Positions 15,632 to 23,008 of a DNA stretch of 36,262 nucleotides are shown piece by piece; positions within the stretch are counted from its first letter, which is position 1, and every line of letters starts with the position of its first letter. The position numbers were made by a program, and so were the translations under genes. Source of the stretch: Methanolinea sp. UBA275 (GTDB lineage Archaea; Halobacteriota; Methanomicrobia; Methanomicrobiales; Methanospirillaceae); contig DAWU01000063.1 in assembly GCA_002506105.1 (NCBI GenBank), positions 1-36,262 of the forward strand. The letters run 5' to 3'. The notes under the pieces are model-generated. The model had not been told where the DNA came from. It did no database searches and worked only from the letters and a program-made list of their open reading frames with translations.

Positions 15632-16093
15632 TCACTGTTCCGTCTCGGCTTCTTCCTTCGCAAGGGTATCCAGGATCCTGTAAGTATTGACCATCTTGTT
15701 GAATGCGACAACGAGTTCACCGATCTCGTCGTTGGAACTTACCTCTATCTCTTCCTTCGGCACATATCCCCTGCTGATCCTGGTCGCAATTGAAGAGAGC
15801 TCCACAATGGGTTTCGTCACATGGTGAGCAACGAAGTAGCTCCATAAAAAGACAACCAGGATTGTTCCTATTGTAAGAAGTAAGACTGCACCAGATGTGC
15901 CGATCGTCCCGATAATACTCTCTGTGCCACCCATCGAGACGACCAGAAGCAGGATTACCGGGATAACCGCGACGAAGAGCATGCTTACCAGTACCTGGTA
16001 GAAGATCGGTATTGTCACGCCTTTTTTGAACAGTGATTGTGTACCCTCACCGGGAGACTGTCCCATACATGAGTGTTCCCGTTGAACCTCCAT
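15632..16093 (-). CDS. Two-helix membrane protein with a lone HAMP domain
   Basis: A 153-residue protein with TM1 at about 29-54, TM2 at 67-90 and a HAMP domain at 88-140 (HVTKPIVELSSIATRISRGYV...NDEIGELVVAFNKMV). The external loop is only about 12 residues, so there is no sensor domain, and the protein ends 13 residues after HAMP, so there is no kinase or methyl-accepting output. It must signal through partners, probably the roadblock and receiver proteins encoded next. The ATG at 16093 has AAGGT close upstream; ATG 16066 is an alternative. First gene of the operon. Confidence 0.8.
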   Translation of the reverse strand: MEVQREHSCMGQSPGEGTQSLFKKGVTIPIFYQVLVSMLFVAVIPVILLLVVSMGGTESIIGTIGTSGAVLLLTIGTILVVFLWSYFVAHHVTKPIVELSSIATRISRGYVPKEEIEVSSNDEIGELVVAFNKMVNTYRILDTLAKEEAETEQ

Positions 16094-16234
16094 TAAACCT
16101 TTTCTTGTGCCTTCCACCCTGCGTATGATATGTGCCGTCCTAAAACAAACAAAACCGTTCTTTACGTTCCTTCCAACAACAGACCGGGGTAACAATTATG
16201 TAACCTTCCCCCCTAATGCGCACGTTGGTATATT

Positions 16235-16933
16235 ATGGCTACTACAACAATTGCGTCCGACACTGTCGGCACACTCACAGAAGGGATCACGCAGATGGTC
16301 TCTTCTGTCATTGCATACCTCCCAAACCTCGTCGCAGCAATTATCATCCTGTTTATAGGATGGATGGTTGGAAGATTCCTAGGCAAGGTCATCTCACGAA
16401 TTCTCGATAAAGTCGGCGTGGATGATGCGCTCAGGAAGACCTCCATTGGAAAGGCAGTTGAACAGTCTGGTATGAATATCGTCCATCTCTTTGATCTCAT
16501 CGTCAGGTGGTTCGTCTACCTGATCGCAATTGCAGCCGCTGCAAGCGTACTCAAGATTGCGTTCATCAGTGAACTCTTCGAGAACATCATATTGTACCTC
16601 CCGCATGTGGCGATGTTCCTCATCATCCTGATTGCCGGATTCATCCTGATCGATTACTTTGCAGACATCCTCCATGCCTGGGGCAAGACACAGGATATCG
16701 AGTTCCTGGAAGTCATCATCCTTCTTCTGAGAGTCTTCTTCTATTTCGTGGTGCTCATCCTGGCCTTATCCCAGCTGATGATAGACCTGACCATCATCTA
16801 CACCTTCGTCACCCCGATTGCATGGGGAGTGGGGATCGGTGTGGGGGTAGGGTTAGCCGTCTTCCTCGCGTATGGCCTAAAAGATCGTGCGCCGGAGATG
16901 ATGGATACCCTGCTTAAGAAAATTCATAAATAA
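16235..16933 (+). CDS. MscS-related TM_helix repeat membrane protein
   Basis: A 232-residue membrane protein with about five helices (roughly 21-47, 87-108, 112-140, 155-178, 190-215). The segment LPNLVAAIIILFIGWMVGRFLGKVISRIL is the conserved TM helix found in MscS-related and CmpX-type proteins. The repeat recurs weakly later (LPHVAMFLIILIAGFILIDYFADIL). The MscS beta domain is absent, so channel activity is uncertain. The ATG lacks a ribosome site (GGTATATT precedes it), which fits a leaderless start. The gene is divergent from the HAMP operon. Confidence 0.75.
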   Translation: MATTTIASDTVGTLTEGITQMVSSVIAYLPNLVAAIIILFIGWMVGRFLGKVISRILDKVGVDDALRKTSIGKAVEQSGMNIVHLFDLIVRWFVYLIAIAAAASVLKIAFISELFENIILYLPHVAMFLIILIAGFILIDYFADILHAWGKTQDIEFLEVIILLLRVFFYFVVLILALSQLMIDLTIIYTFVTPIAWGVGIGVGVGLAVFLAYGLKDRAPEMMDTLLKKIHK

Positions 16934-16936
16934 TCA

Positions 16937-16942
16937 TTTTTT
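16937..16942 (+). terminator. T-run after the TM_helix gene
   Basis: Six T three bases after the stop codon, a plausible archaeal transcription end. Confidence 0.4.
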
Positions 16943-16982
16943 GTGACGATGACTGATTGGGGAAAATAACGGAAAGAGATCG

Positions 16983-16998
16983 AAAAAATATTAAAAAA
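16983..16998 (-). terminator. Double T-run downstream of the MBL-rhodanese gene
   Basis: On the minus strand two runs of six T (16993-16998 and 16983-16988) lie about 145 bases after the stop at 17142. They probably end the two-gene minus-strand unit. Confidence 0.35.
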
Positions 16999-17141
16999 CA
17001 ACAGCCCTCTTCCAGTATTCTTCCATGTCCCATCCCATCAATCATCATGCGATGGGATCCACCTACTTCAGAGTGATGCTCTGTTCATGACGTGGCCTTG
17101 TAACTTTTCAAAAAATGGGGAATCCTGCTGCATGCCCATTA

Positions 17142-18509
17142 TCACGGTGCAAACCCTGCCCGTTGATATGCAGTGTAACCTCCACCAAGGTTGGAGACCT
17201 CCGAAAAACCGTGCATCTGCAGGATGCTCGCCGCGATACTGGCCCTCTGCCCCCCCCTGCACATCACGATATAGTGCCGGGATGAATCGAGCTCCGTATA
17301 CCGTGTCCTGAGATCATGCCAGGGTATATGAACCGAATTGTCAGCATGGGCAGCAGCCCATTCCTCGTCCGAACGGACATCGACGAGGATTGCACTGCCT
17401 GAGGTTAGTTGGACATTCGCCTCGGCCGGTGTGATGACCGGAACTCTTTGTGTCGGGAGCCCTGTAGATCCCCATATCAGCATCCCCCCATCAAGGAATC
17501 CGGGCACGTGATCAAATCCGACGCGGCGAAGCTGGAGTGCGGCCTCTTCTGCCTGGGCCTGCGTTTCCGCCACGAGGAGTATATCCCGTCCCGGAGGGAG
17601 GATCCATCCCGCCTGGGTTGCGAAGTTGCCAGACAGGTCAATATGCCATGAACCCGGGATGTGCAGACCGGAAAATGCAGGGTAGCTCCTGATATCAAGG
17701 ATAACGTCATCACCCATCCTGATTCGTTCGGAGAAGGATTTTGGTTCTATGGGCGCAGTCTCCTGGAGTGTACACATCAGAGCAGGGCCTGTGCGGTTGA
17801 TCTCAGAGCAACGGGCAAAGTGGTCAGGGGCTGCGGGCATGTCGGTGGTGAGTGCTTTTATGAACTCTCCGCGGTTCGCAATCCGGAGGGCATAATTGTA
17901 CTTCTTCTCATACCCAATGGTACTCGTCCTCTTCGCTGCCATCGCTCTTCCACAGAGAGACCCCTTCCCGTGTGCGGGATAGACCTCGCACTCGTCAGGG
18001 AGGGTCATGATCTTGGTATGGAGGTTGTCATACAGAGATCCTGCAAGCACTTCTGCTTTCCCGGGGAAGAGGTCGGGCCGCCCTACATCCCCGACAAAGA
18101 GGGTGTCTCCGGGAAAGAGTGCGACCGGTGTCGGGCCCCTTGCAAGATCAGTAGTGACATACGAGATGTGTTCAGGAGTATGACCGGCGGAATCGATCAC
18201 GCGGAAACGGATATCTTCGAGAGCGATTTCATCCCCTTCCGCAAGAGCCTTGTGCGGAAACGTGCAATTTCCTGATTTCGGTGCATAGACCTGTGCCCCG
18301 GTTGCCTCTGCAAGGTCAAGATGCCCGGAAACGAAGTCTGCGTGCAGGTGAGTCTCCAGGATAAGCGTGATCCGGAGGCCCATCTTCCGTGCTGCACCGA
18401 GATACCGCGCGATATCACGTGAAGGATCGATGACTGCACAGGCCTTGTTCCCGGCAACGATATAGGAGCTATGGGAGATTCCCTGAATGAAAAACTGGTT
18501 GATTATCAT
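17142..18509 (-). CDS. Metallo-beta-lactamase fold / tandem rhodanese protein (persulfide dioxygenase-like)
   Basis: A 455-residue fusion. Residues 1-240 are an ETHE1-like metallo-beta-lactamase domain with ETHLHADFVSGH (His54, His56, Asp58), SAGHTPEH (His110) and FPGDTLFVGDVGR (Asp135). His54, His110 and Asp135 match the iron ligands of persulfide dioxygenases. Residues 260-345 are a rhodanese domain lacking the catalytic Cys (VAETQAQ at the loop). Residues 355-455 are a second rhodanese with Cys417 in CRGGQR. The expected role is handling of glutathione-type or protein persulfides. The dioxygenase needs O2, which is odd in a methanogen. GGGTGA precedes the ATG. It is six bases from the SLC13 gene. 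Confidence 0.88.
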   Translation of the reverse strand: MIINQFFIQGISHSSYIVAGNKACAVIDPSRDIARYLGAARKMGLRITLILETHLHADFVSGHLDLAEATGAQVYAPKSGNCTFPHKALAEGDEIALEDIRFRVIDSAGHTPEHISYVTTDLARGPTPVALFPGDTLFVGDVGRPDLFPGKAEVLAGSLYDNLHTKIMTLPDECEVYPAHGKGSLCGRAMAAKRTSTIGYEKKYNYALRIANRGEFIKALTTDMPAAPDHFARCSEINRTGPALMCTLQETAPIEPKSFSERIRMGDDVILDIRSYPAFSGLHIPGSWHIDLSGNFATQAGWILPPGRDILLVAETQAQAEEAALQLRRVGFDHVPGFLDGGMLIWGSTGLPTQRVPVITPAEANVQLTSGSAILVDVRSDEEWAAAHADNSVHIPWHDLRTRYTELDSSRHYIVMCRGGQRASIAASILQMHGFSEVSNLGGGYTAYQRAGFAP

Positions 18510-18515
18510 AGGTGT

Positions 18516-20303
18516 TCACCCTTGTACCTGGATCATCGCATAGATGAGTGTTACGGCAATTGCGATGAAGACCACCGTCATAACACCCCCCGCTTTCAGG
18601 TAATCACTCGTGCGGTACCCCCCGGGTTCCATGAGGAGTACATTGACCTGGTGCGTGGGAAGAATGAATGAATTCTGGGTGCAGATTGCGACCAGGAGGG
18701 CAAGGGCGCGGGGATCGACACCCGTGCTGATCCCGGTAAGCATCACAAGCGGGACAAGGAGCACGGTTGCTGCAGCATTCGAGATGACCAGCGAGAGCCC
18801 TGTTGCAAGGAGCGCAACGGCACATAGCAGGAAGACAGGGTGTTCTCCTCCGAATGCTCCGGTAAGGGCTCCCGCAAGCAATGCAGCCGCTCCGCTTTTT
18901 TCCATTGCAATGCCGAGCGGGATCAATCCTGCAAGGAGAATGACAATCTTCCAGTCGATGGCATGGTATGCTTCATCGATGGTGAGAACTCCGGTAAGTA
19001 TCATCGCAGCCACACCGGTTAGAAGGGCCAGGGAAAGGGGAATCCCTGTCATCCCGAGCGCGAGGGAGGCAGCAAAGATAACCACCGCAAGGCGCCCCTT
19101 CTCATACCGCATGGAGACTCCTTCGGGGGGAGTTATAAGCAGGAGGTCCCTGTGCCCTGCAAGGAGCCTCAGGCTGTCCCATGATCCGAACGCAACAATA
19201 ATATCCCCTGCAGAGAGTTTTGTGTCAGAAAAGTCGGCGCGGGTCTCTTCGTTCCCGTGCTGGTGAACGATAGGTTCGAGAAGGAACTGCTTCCGGAACA
19301 TGATCTCCCGCGGGGATTTGCCTATCAGCGATGAATTAGGACGTATCACAAGTTCCGCAAATCCGTATCCTCCGCTGTTCAGGATCTCTAGAAATGTATT
19401 TTCTTCCTGCAGGAGAACGCACCCAGAATCGTCTATAAACCGGGAGAAACCTTCTTCAGGACCGATACAGGCAAGTTCCTGGCCTGCCTCGAACCGGGTC
19501 CACCGGGATGGGGCGACAGTGATATCATCACCCTTCCGGACCGCAAGAAGATCCAGATCATAGAGGTCCTTCGGGAACGCCTCTTCCCGGGTCTTTCCCA
19601 CAAGAAGGGATGAAGGGGGAATGCTGCACGCCCTAATCGTCTTGTTGATTCCCCAGATATCTGCAACAGTGTGGTCCGAACCCTCTGCAATTTTTCTCGG
19701 GAGTATGCGATCTCCTGCAAACGCGAACAATGCAATCCCCGCGAAGAGGAGCGAAAGACCAACAGGGGTGACTGCAAAGAGCGAGAACGGTTCCGCATTT
19801 CCCTGGCGGAGGAGATCGTTCAGCAGGATCATGGGAGCCGACCCGATCATCGTCACGGTCCCGCCAAGAATTGCTGCAAATCCCATTGGCATCATGAGCC
19901 TTGAGACAGGAATGCGCGTCTGTTTTGCAATCCTTCGCGTTGCGGGGAGAAAAAGGGCAGCTGCCCCGACATTGTTCATGAACGAAGAGAGAAATCCGAC
20001 TGTCGCTGATACTGCAGTGGTGACCCTCTTCTCGCTGGTCCCGGCATACCTGACGAGTATACTCGCGAGCCGCGAAGTAACGCCAGTCCTCTCTAACCCA
20101 TATCCAAGGATCATCACCGATGCAATCGCCACTACCGCATTCGAGGCAAATCCTGAGATCGCATCTTTGGGAGTGATAACCCCAAGCCAGGCACGTGAGA
20201 GGGCGGCGAGTACCGCAACGAGATCGATCCGTATCCTGTCACTCACAAAAAGGATGATGGTTCCCGAAAGGACGATCGCGACATAGAGGATGCCAGTGTC
20301 CAT
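18516..20303 (-). CDS. SLC13/DASS-type permease with central RCK_C (TrkA-C) domains
   Basis: A 595-residue transporter. Two membrane halves (about 1-190 and 405-595) flank a cytosolic part with two TrkA-C/RCK_C-like domains (about 215-300 and 310-395; PPSSLLVGKTREEAF and IRPNSSLIGKSPREIM are the paired starts). The hairpin motifs SFMNNVGAAALFLP and ISNAAATVLLVPL are those of the SLC13/divalent anion family. Relatives with this architecture carry sulfate or other anions (SAC1/SLT type). The coupled downstream MBL-rhodanese gene makes a sulfur oxyanion a reasonable but unproven substrate. Confidence 0.85.
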   Translation of the reverse strand: MDTGILYVAIVLSGTIILFVSDRIRIDLVAVLAALSRAWLGVITPKDAISGFASNAVVAIASVMILGYGLERTGVTSRLASILVRYAGTSEKRVTTAVSATVGFLSSFMNNVGAAALFLPATRRIAKQTRIPVSRLMMPMGFAAILGGTVTMIGSAPMILLNDLLRQGNAEPFSLFAVTPVGLSLLFAGIALFAFAGDRILPRKIAEGSDHTVADIWGINKTIRACSIPPSSLLVGKTREEAFPKDLYDLDLLAVRKGDDITVAPSRWTRFEAGQELACIGPEEGFSRFIDDSGCVLLQEENTFLEILNSGGYGFAELVIRPNSSLIGKSPREIMFRKQFLLEPIVHQHGNEETRADFSDTKLSAGDIIVAFGSWDSLRLLAGHRDLLLITPPEGVSMRYEKGRLAVVIFAASLALGMTGIPLSLALLTGVAAMILTGVLTIDEAYHAIDWKIVILLAGLIPLGIAMEKSGAAALLAGALTGAFGGEHPVFLLCAVALLATGLSLVISNAAATVLLVPLVMLTGISTGVDPRALALLVAICTQNSFILPTHQVNVLLMEPGGYRTSDYLKAGGVMTVVFIAIAVTLIYAMIQVQG

Positions 20304-20589
20304 GAACGATAGTAGGCAGATGTGGGGGAAGAGAGCAAAAAGATTCCCATCGGGGAAAAAATCAGATGTGATGCAGGAACGCTTCCCCAGTCATCATCAA
20401 CACATGTGAATTCATCCCGGCGTTCTTGGACTTACAAGGCAGGTGTGCCGGTCCTCACCGGGAGATATTCTCTTGAGAACCATGATTGATTGACGAAGCA
20501 CTGGAAAAGTGAGCCCTGAACGTTGAAATTACATTTCCATGGAATTATTGACAATGAGTCCTCCCGAAATACCTTTTTCAGGTGCTTTT
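20304..20589. other. Intergenic region without recognised gene
   Basis: About 285 bases upstream of the SLC13 gene and downstream of the GDPD gene (both minus). A small hairpin CCGGT-cctc-ACCGG lies at 20448-20461. No convincing reading frame or RNA gene was seen; it should contain the promoter of the SLC13/MBL unit. Confidence 0.3.
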
Positions 20590-21267
20590 TTAAAGTTCAT
20601 CCATCCATGCTTTCGCAGCACAGGGATCATCTGCAGCAAATCCATCGACTCCCATGTCCGCAGCCCGTGCCCAATCACCTGCTCCGTTCAGGGTCCATGG
20701 AACAACCAAAATTCCCTTCGCATGTGCTGCAGTGACAAGGGCCTGTTCAGTGATATCAAATCTCGGGAGAAGCGCGTGGATATTCTTTTTTACTGCATAC
20801 TCGGTCGCTCCGGGTATCTGACGAGAAAAAATGAGCCCTGTAGAGGTCCCGGGCAGGATCTCAGCAACGGTCTCGAGCACGGAAGAATGATGGGAGACCA
20901 CCCAGACGGGGGATACTGGTTCACGATCCAGGACAGCACAGATCTCCATCTCGGTTCCCGGCTCCTTGATCTCGACAAACAGTCCGCATGTACCTCTTAC
21001 AAGACGGCAGACTTCGGTGAGCGTGGGGACGTGTTCACCATTGCCTGCATCAAGCTGTGCAAGTTCTTCAGCGGTCATATCACGGACCCGTCCCCTGCCA
21101 TCAGTGGTTCGATCGACCTCCGGATCATGCATTAACATAGGAACCCTGTCGAGTGAGAGTCTCACATCCACCTCGATGAACCCGGCACATGCCATCCCGA
21201 TACGAATTGCGTTCAGAGTATTTTCAGGTGCCGCAGCCCGTGCCCCCCGGTGGCCGATAATAAACAT
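20590..21267 (-). CDS. Glycerophosphodiester phosphodiesterase family protein
   Basis: A 225-residue GDPD TIM-barrel enzyme that splits glycerophosphodiesters into glycerol phosphate and an alcohol. Catalytic and metal residues are in place: His6 and Arg7 in GHRGA, Glu15 in PENT, Glu32/Asp34 in FIEVDVRLS and His47 in MHDPEVDRTTDG. The later motifs VEIKEPG and PWTLNGAGDW...GVDGFAADDP also fit. There is no signal peptide, so the enzyme should be cytosolic. The length is typical of the short UgpQ type. The archaeal substrate is unknown. Confidence 0.92.
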   Translation of the reverse strand: MFIIGHRGARAAAPENTLNAIRIGMACAGFIEVDVRLSLDRVPMLMHDPEVDRTTDGRGRVRDMTAEELAQLDAGNGEHVPTLTEVCRLVRGTCGLFVEIKEPGTEMEICAVLDREPVSPVWVVSHHSSVLETVAEILPGTSTGLIFSRQIPGATEYAVKKNIHALLPRFDITEQALVTAAHAKGILVVPWTLNGAGDWARAADMGVDGFAADDPCAAKAWMDEL

Positions 21268-21547
21268 AGGTATGACTCTGAGGAGCCCCGGCTCTTAAAT
21301 GTGAATGGTCCCAAGGAAGCCCCGGGGCTTTTTCCCAGGTCCCCAGCATACATCCTTCTCCAGAAATGCATCCAGTGATCATTCTCCGCCATGGTATTTC
21401 CGGGATGAAAACGAACTATATTGTATCAATCAGGTTGAAATCTTCTGGAAAAATACAGGCTGGAAGAGCGGATTTTTCTACACTAATCCGCCTATGTATC
21501 TTCAGTCGTGAGATCGTGTAAGTCGTTCGGAGGGGATGAAGGGAATC

Positions 21548-22120
21548 ATGAGCCTTATTGTAGCATATTCGGGTGTACATGGTGCTGTCATGGCTGGTGA
21601 CCATCGTGAGATCGTCTTCCGGGGAGACGAGACGAGCATCGGAATGCTGGAAACCGCCCTTTATACCAACGAGATCTGCACGGATGAGCACCTGAAGAAC
21701 CGTGCTGCTGCACTCGGAGTGGCTATCATGATTAGGGAGGACAAATGCAAGGTGTGGGAGAGAGATGGCCTTCTCATCGGGGAGGTCACCGAAACAGACG
21801 GAGCCAGCATCAAGCGGAGACGTCTCTGCGTCTCATGTGGACACTACACTATCGGAGAGAAGATCTCCGATCAATGGACCATCAGGTCACGTGGGGAAGG
21901 GAGTAATTTCATTGTCCTTGGAAACCAGGCAACCCAGGACATCGCCAACCGGTGCATCAGGGATCACTGGAAGAAACAGGGAGGATCCCTCCAGGATGCG
22001 GTAAGGGTTATCATCCTCTCCATTGAGGAATCTGCGAGAAGAACAGCTACCGTAAGTACCACGTATACACTTGTCCAGACCAGGAGGAGTATTCCGGTTC
22101 CGGGGACACACGACGTATGA
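21548..22120 (+). CDS. DUF2121 protein, connectase-like protein ligase
   Basis: A 190-residue protein of the DUF2121 family, found in methanogens and related to proteasome beta subunits. The N-terminus MSLIVAYSGVHGAVMAGDHREI matches the family; after removal of Met, Ser becomes the N-terminal residue expected to act as nucleophile. Family members described as connectase ligate proteins at a KDPGA-type motif, with methyltransferase subunit MtrA as natural partner (from memory). The ATG at 21548 is chosen over 21536 because only it puts Ser at position 2 and gives the conserved start; GAAGGG lies just upstream. No Mtr genes are in the window. Confidence 0.82.
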   Translation: MSLIVAYSGVHGAVMAGDHREIVFRGDETSIGMLETALYTNEICTDEHLKNRAAALGVAIMIREDKCKVWERDGLLIGEVTETDGASIKRRRLCVSCGHYTIGEKISDQWTIRSRGEGSNFIVLGNQATQDIANRCIRDHWKKQGGSLQDAVRVIILSIEESARRTATVSTTYTLVQTRRSIPVPGTHDV

Positions 22121-22470
22121 CAAAAGTTGCTTTTCAAGGAGAAGGTACACCACTCACTGAAACATCAGGGTCTTCGGATCCTGCCGAACTCCACGGCGTC
22201 AAGGCGCGTGTGAATCCACTCGTCCCTGCATGAGCCGGGCATTGGTACAATTTCTCATGCGTTATCATACCCGCAGGACTTTTTTCAGTCAGGAATGTAA
22301 TATTCTCGCCCTTCCCTCAAATACACATTATAGGACACTCATGAGTGAAAATGCCGCAAGGCTCACAGCATTGTCCTTTTCGTGTGGTTCTCGAACCATA
22401 CGCATTCCCATATAGTGACATTCATAACGTGGAAATGATGAATCTGAATACGAAGAAAGGCGGGCAGGAC
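22121..22470 (+). promoter_or_regulatory. Intergenic region with two palindromes
   Basis: About 350 bases before a small unknown gene. A TATA-like CATTATA near 22327 is followed by the perfect 12-base palindrome CACTCATGAGTG (22336-22347) and by the inverted repeat TGGTTC-tc-GAACCA (22385-22398). A 24-codon frame starting at the ATG inside the first palindrome (22341) is possible as a leader peptide, but nothing else supports it. The palindromes look like operator sites. Confidence 0.35.
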
Positions 22471-22764
22471 ATGAATCCCAAAGTGATGATGATCGTTGAA
22501 GAATTCTTCCCGAAGATCATCGACACCCATATCCGTACACGATCATCGGTCGAAACAACCATGAAAAGCCTGGAACGTTACCACAGCATGGGACTCCAGG
22601 CAATACGGAATCTCCCTGCAGAATCACATGAGGAGAATCGCAAGGCCCTTGACCTTGCATTCCAGGCAGCGGTACAAAGGCTTGAAGAATTCCACAGCCG
22701 GGAAACTTCCCTTGGATCGTGTAATCTCAAAACACCATCAGACGAATCCGAGCCACAAGGATAG
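22471..22764 (+). CDS. Small helical protein of unknown function
   Basis: A 97-residue hydrophilic protein, largely helical by composition (PKVMMIVEEFFPKIIDTHI, then EENRKALDLAFQAAVQRLEEFH) with one Cys near the end. No family recognised. The start at 22471 has AGGA and GGCGGG upstream; ATGs at 22435 and 22438 in the same frame are alternatives adding 11-12 residues. It lies between the connectase-like gene and the liv locus, with no clear link to either. Codon use looks like its neighbours. Confidence 0.6.
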   Translation: MNPKVMMIVEEFFPKIIDTHIRTRSSVETTMKSLERYHSMGLQAIRNLPAESHEENRKALDLAFQAAVQRLEEFHSRETSLGSCNLKTPSDESEPQG

Positions 22765-22979
22765 GTCCGGAAAGAGCATAGTTACCCGGGTTTTTCCCTC
22801 TCTCCCTCCCATTCTTATATCCTCATAAAACCGCCCTTCACCCTGGAAAGCTTCAAAATAAGGCAATTCTCTCTTTTCACGAACCTTACCCATTCCTGGA
22901 GCAGTGTGTACATCACCCTTCAAGTGCACGTTCAATATCGGAAATCCTATAACCTAACCCCACCAAGCAGTAAATGTGT

Positions 22980-22998
22980 CATGCTATATCATAGCATG
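22980..22998. promoter_or_regulatory. Perfect inverted repeat in the livK1 promoter (operator candidate)
   Basis: CATGCTAT-atc-ATAGCATG is an 8-base perfect inverted repeat that ends at the GGTGAGG ribosome site of livK1. A TATA-like CCTATAACC lies near 22947-22955, which puts the expected transcription start at or close to this repeat. Its core TGCTA-N5-TAGCA (22982-22996) recurs in the livG/livK2 divergent promoter. It could act as a repressor site or as an RNA hairpin. Confidence 0.6.
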
Positions 22999-23008
22999 GT
23001 GAGGACTC

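Noticed and set aside
20448..20461. Hairpin CCGGT-cctc-ACCGG as a terminator or RNA element
   Set aside because: Only five base pairs and no following T-run; such hairpins are common by chance.
22341..22415. 24-codon leader peptide before the small gene at 22471
   Set aside because: The ATG sits inside a palindrome, there is no ribosome site, and the peptide has no run of regulatory codons.
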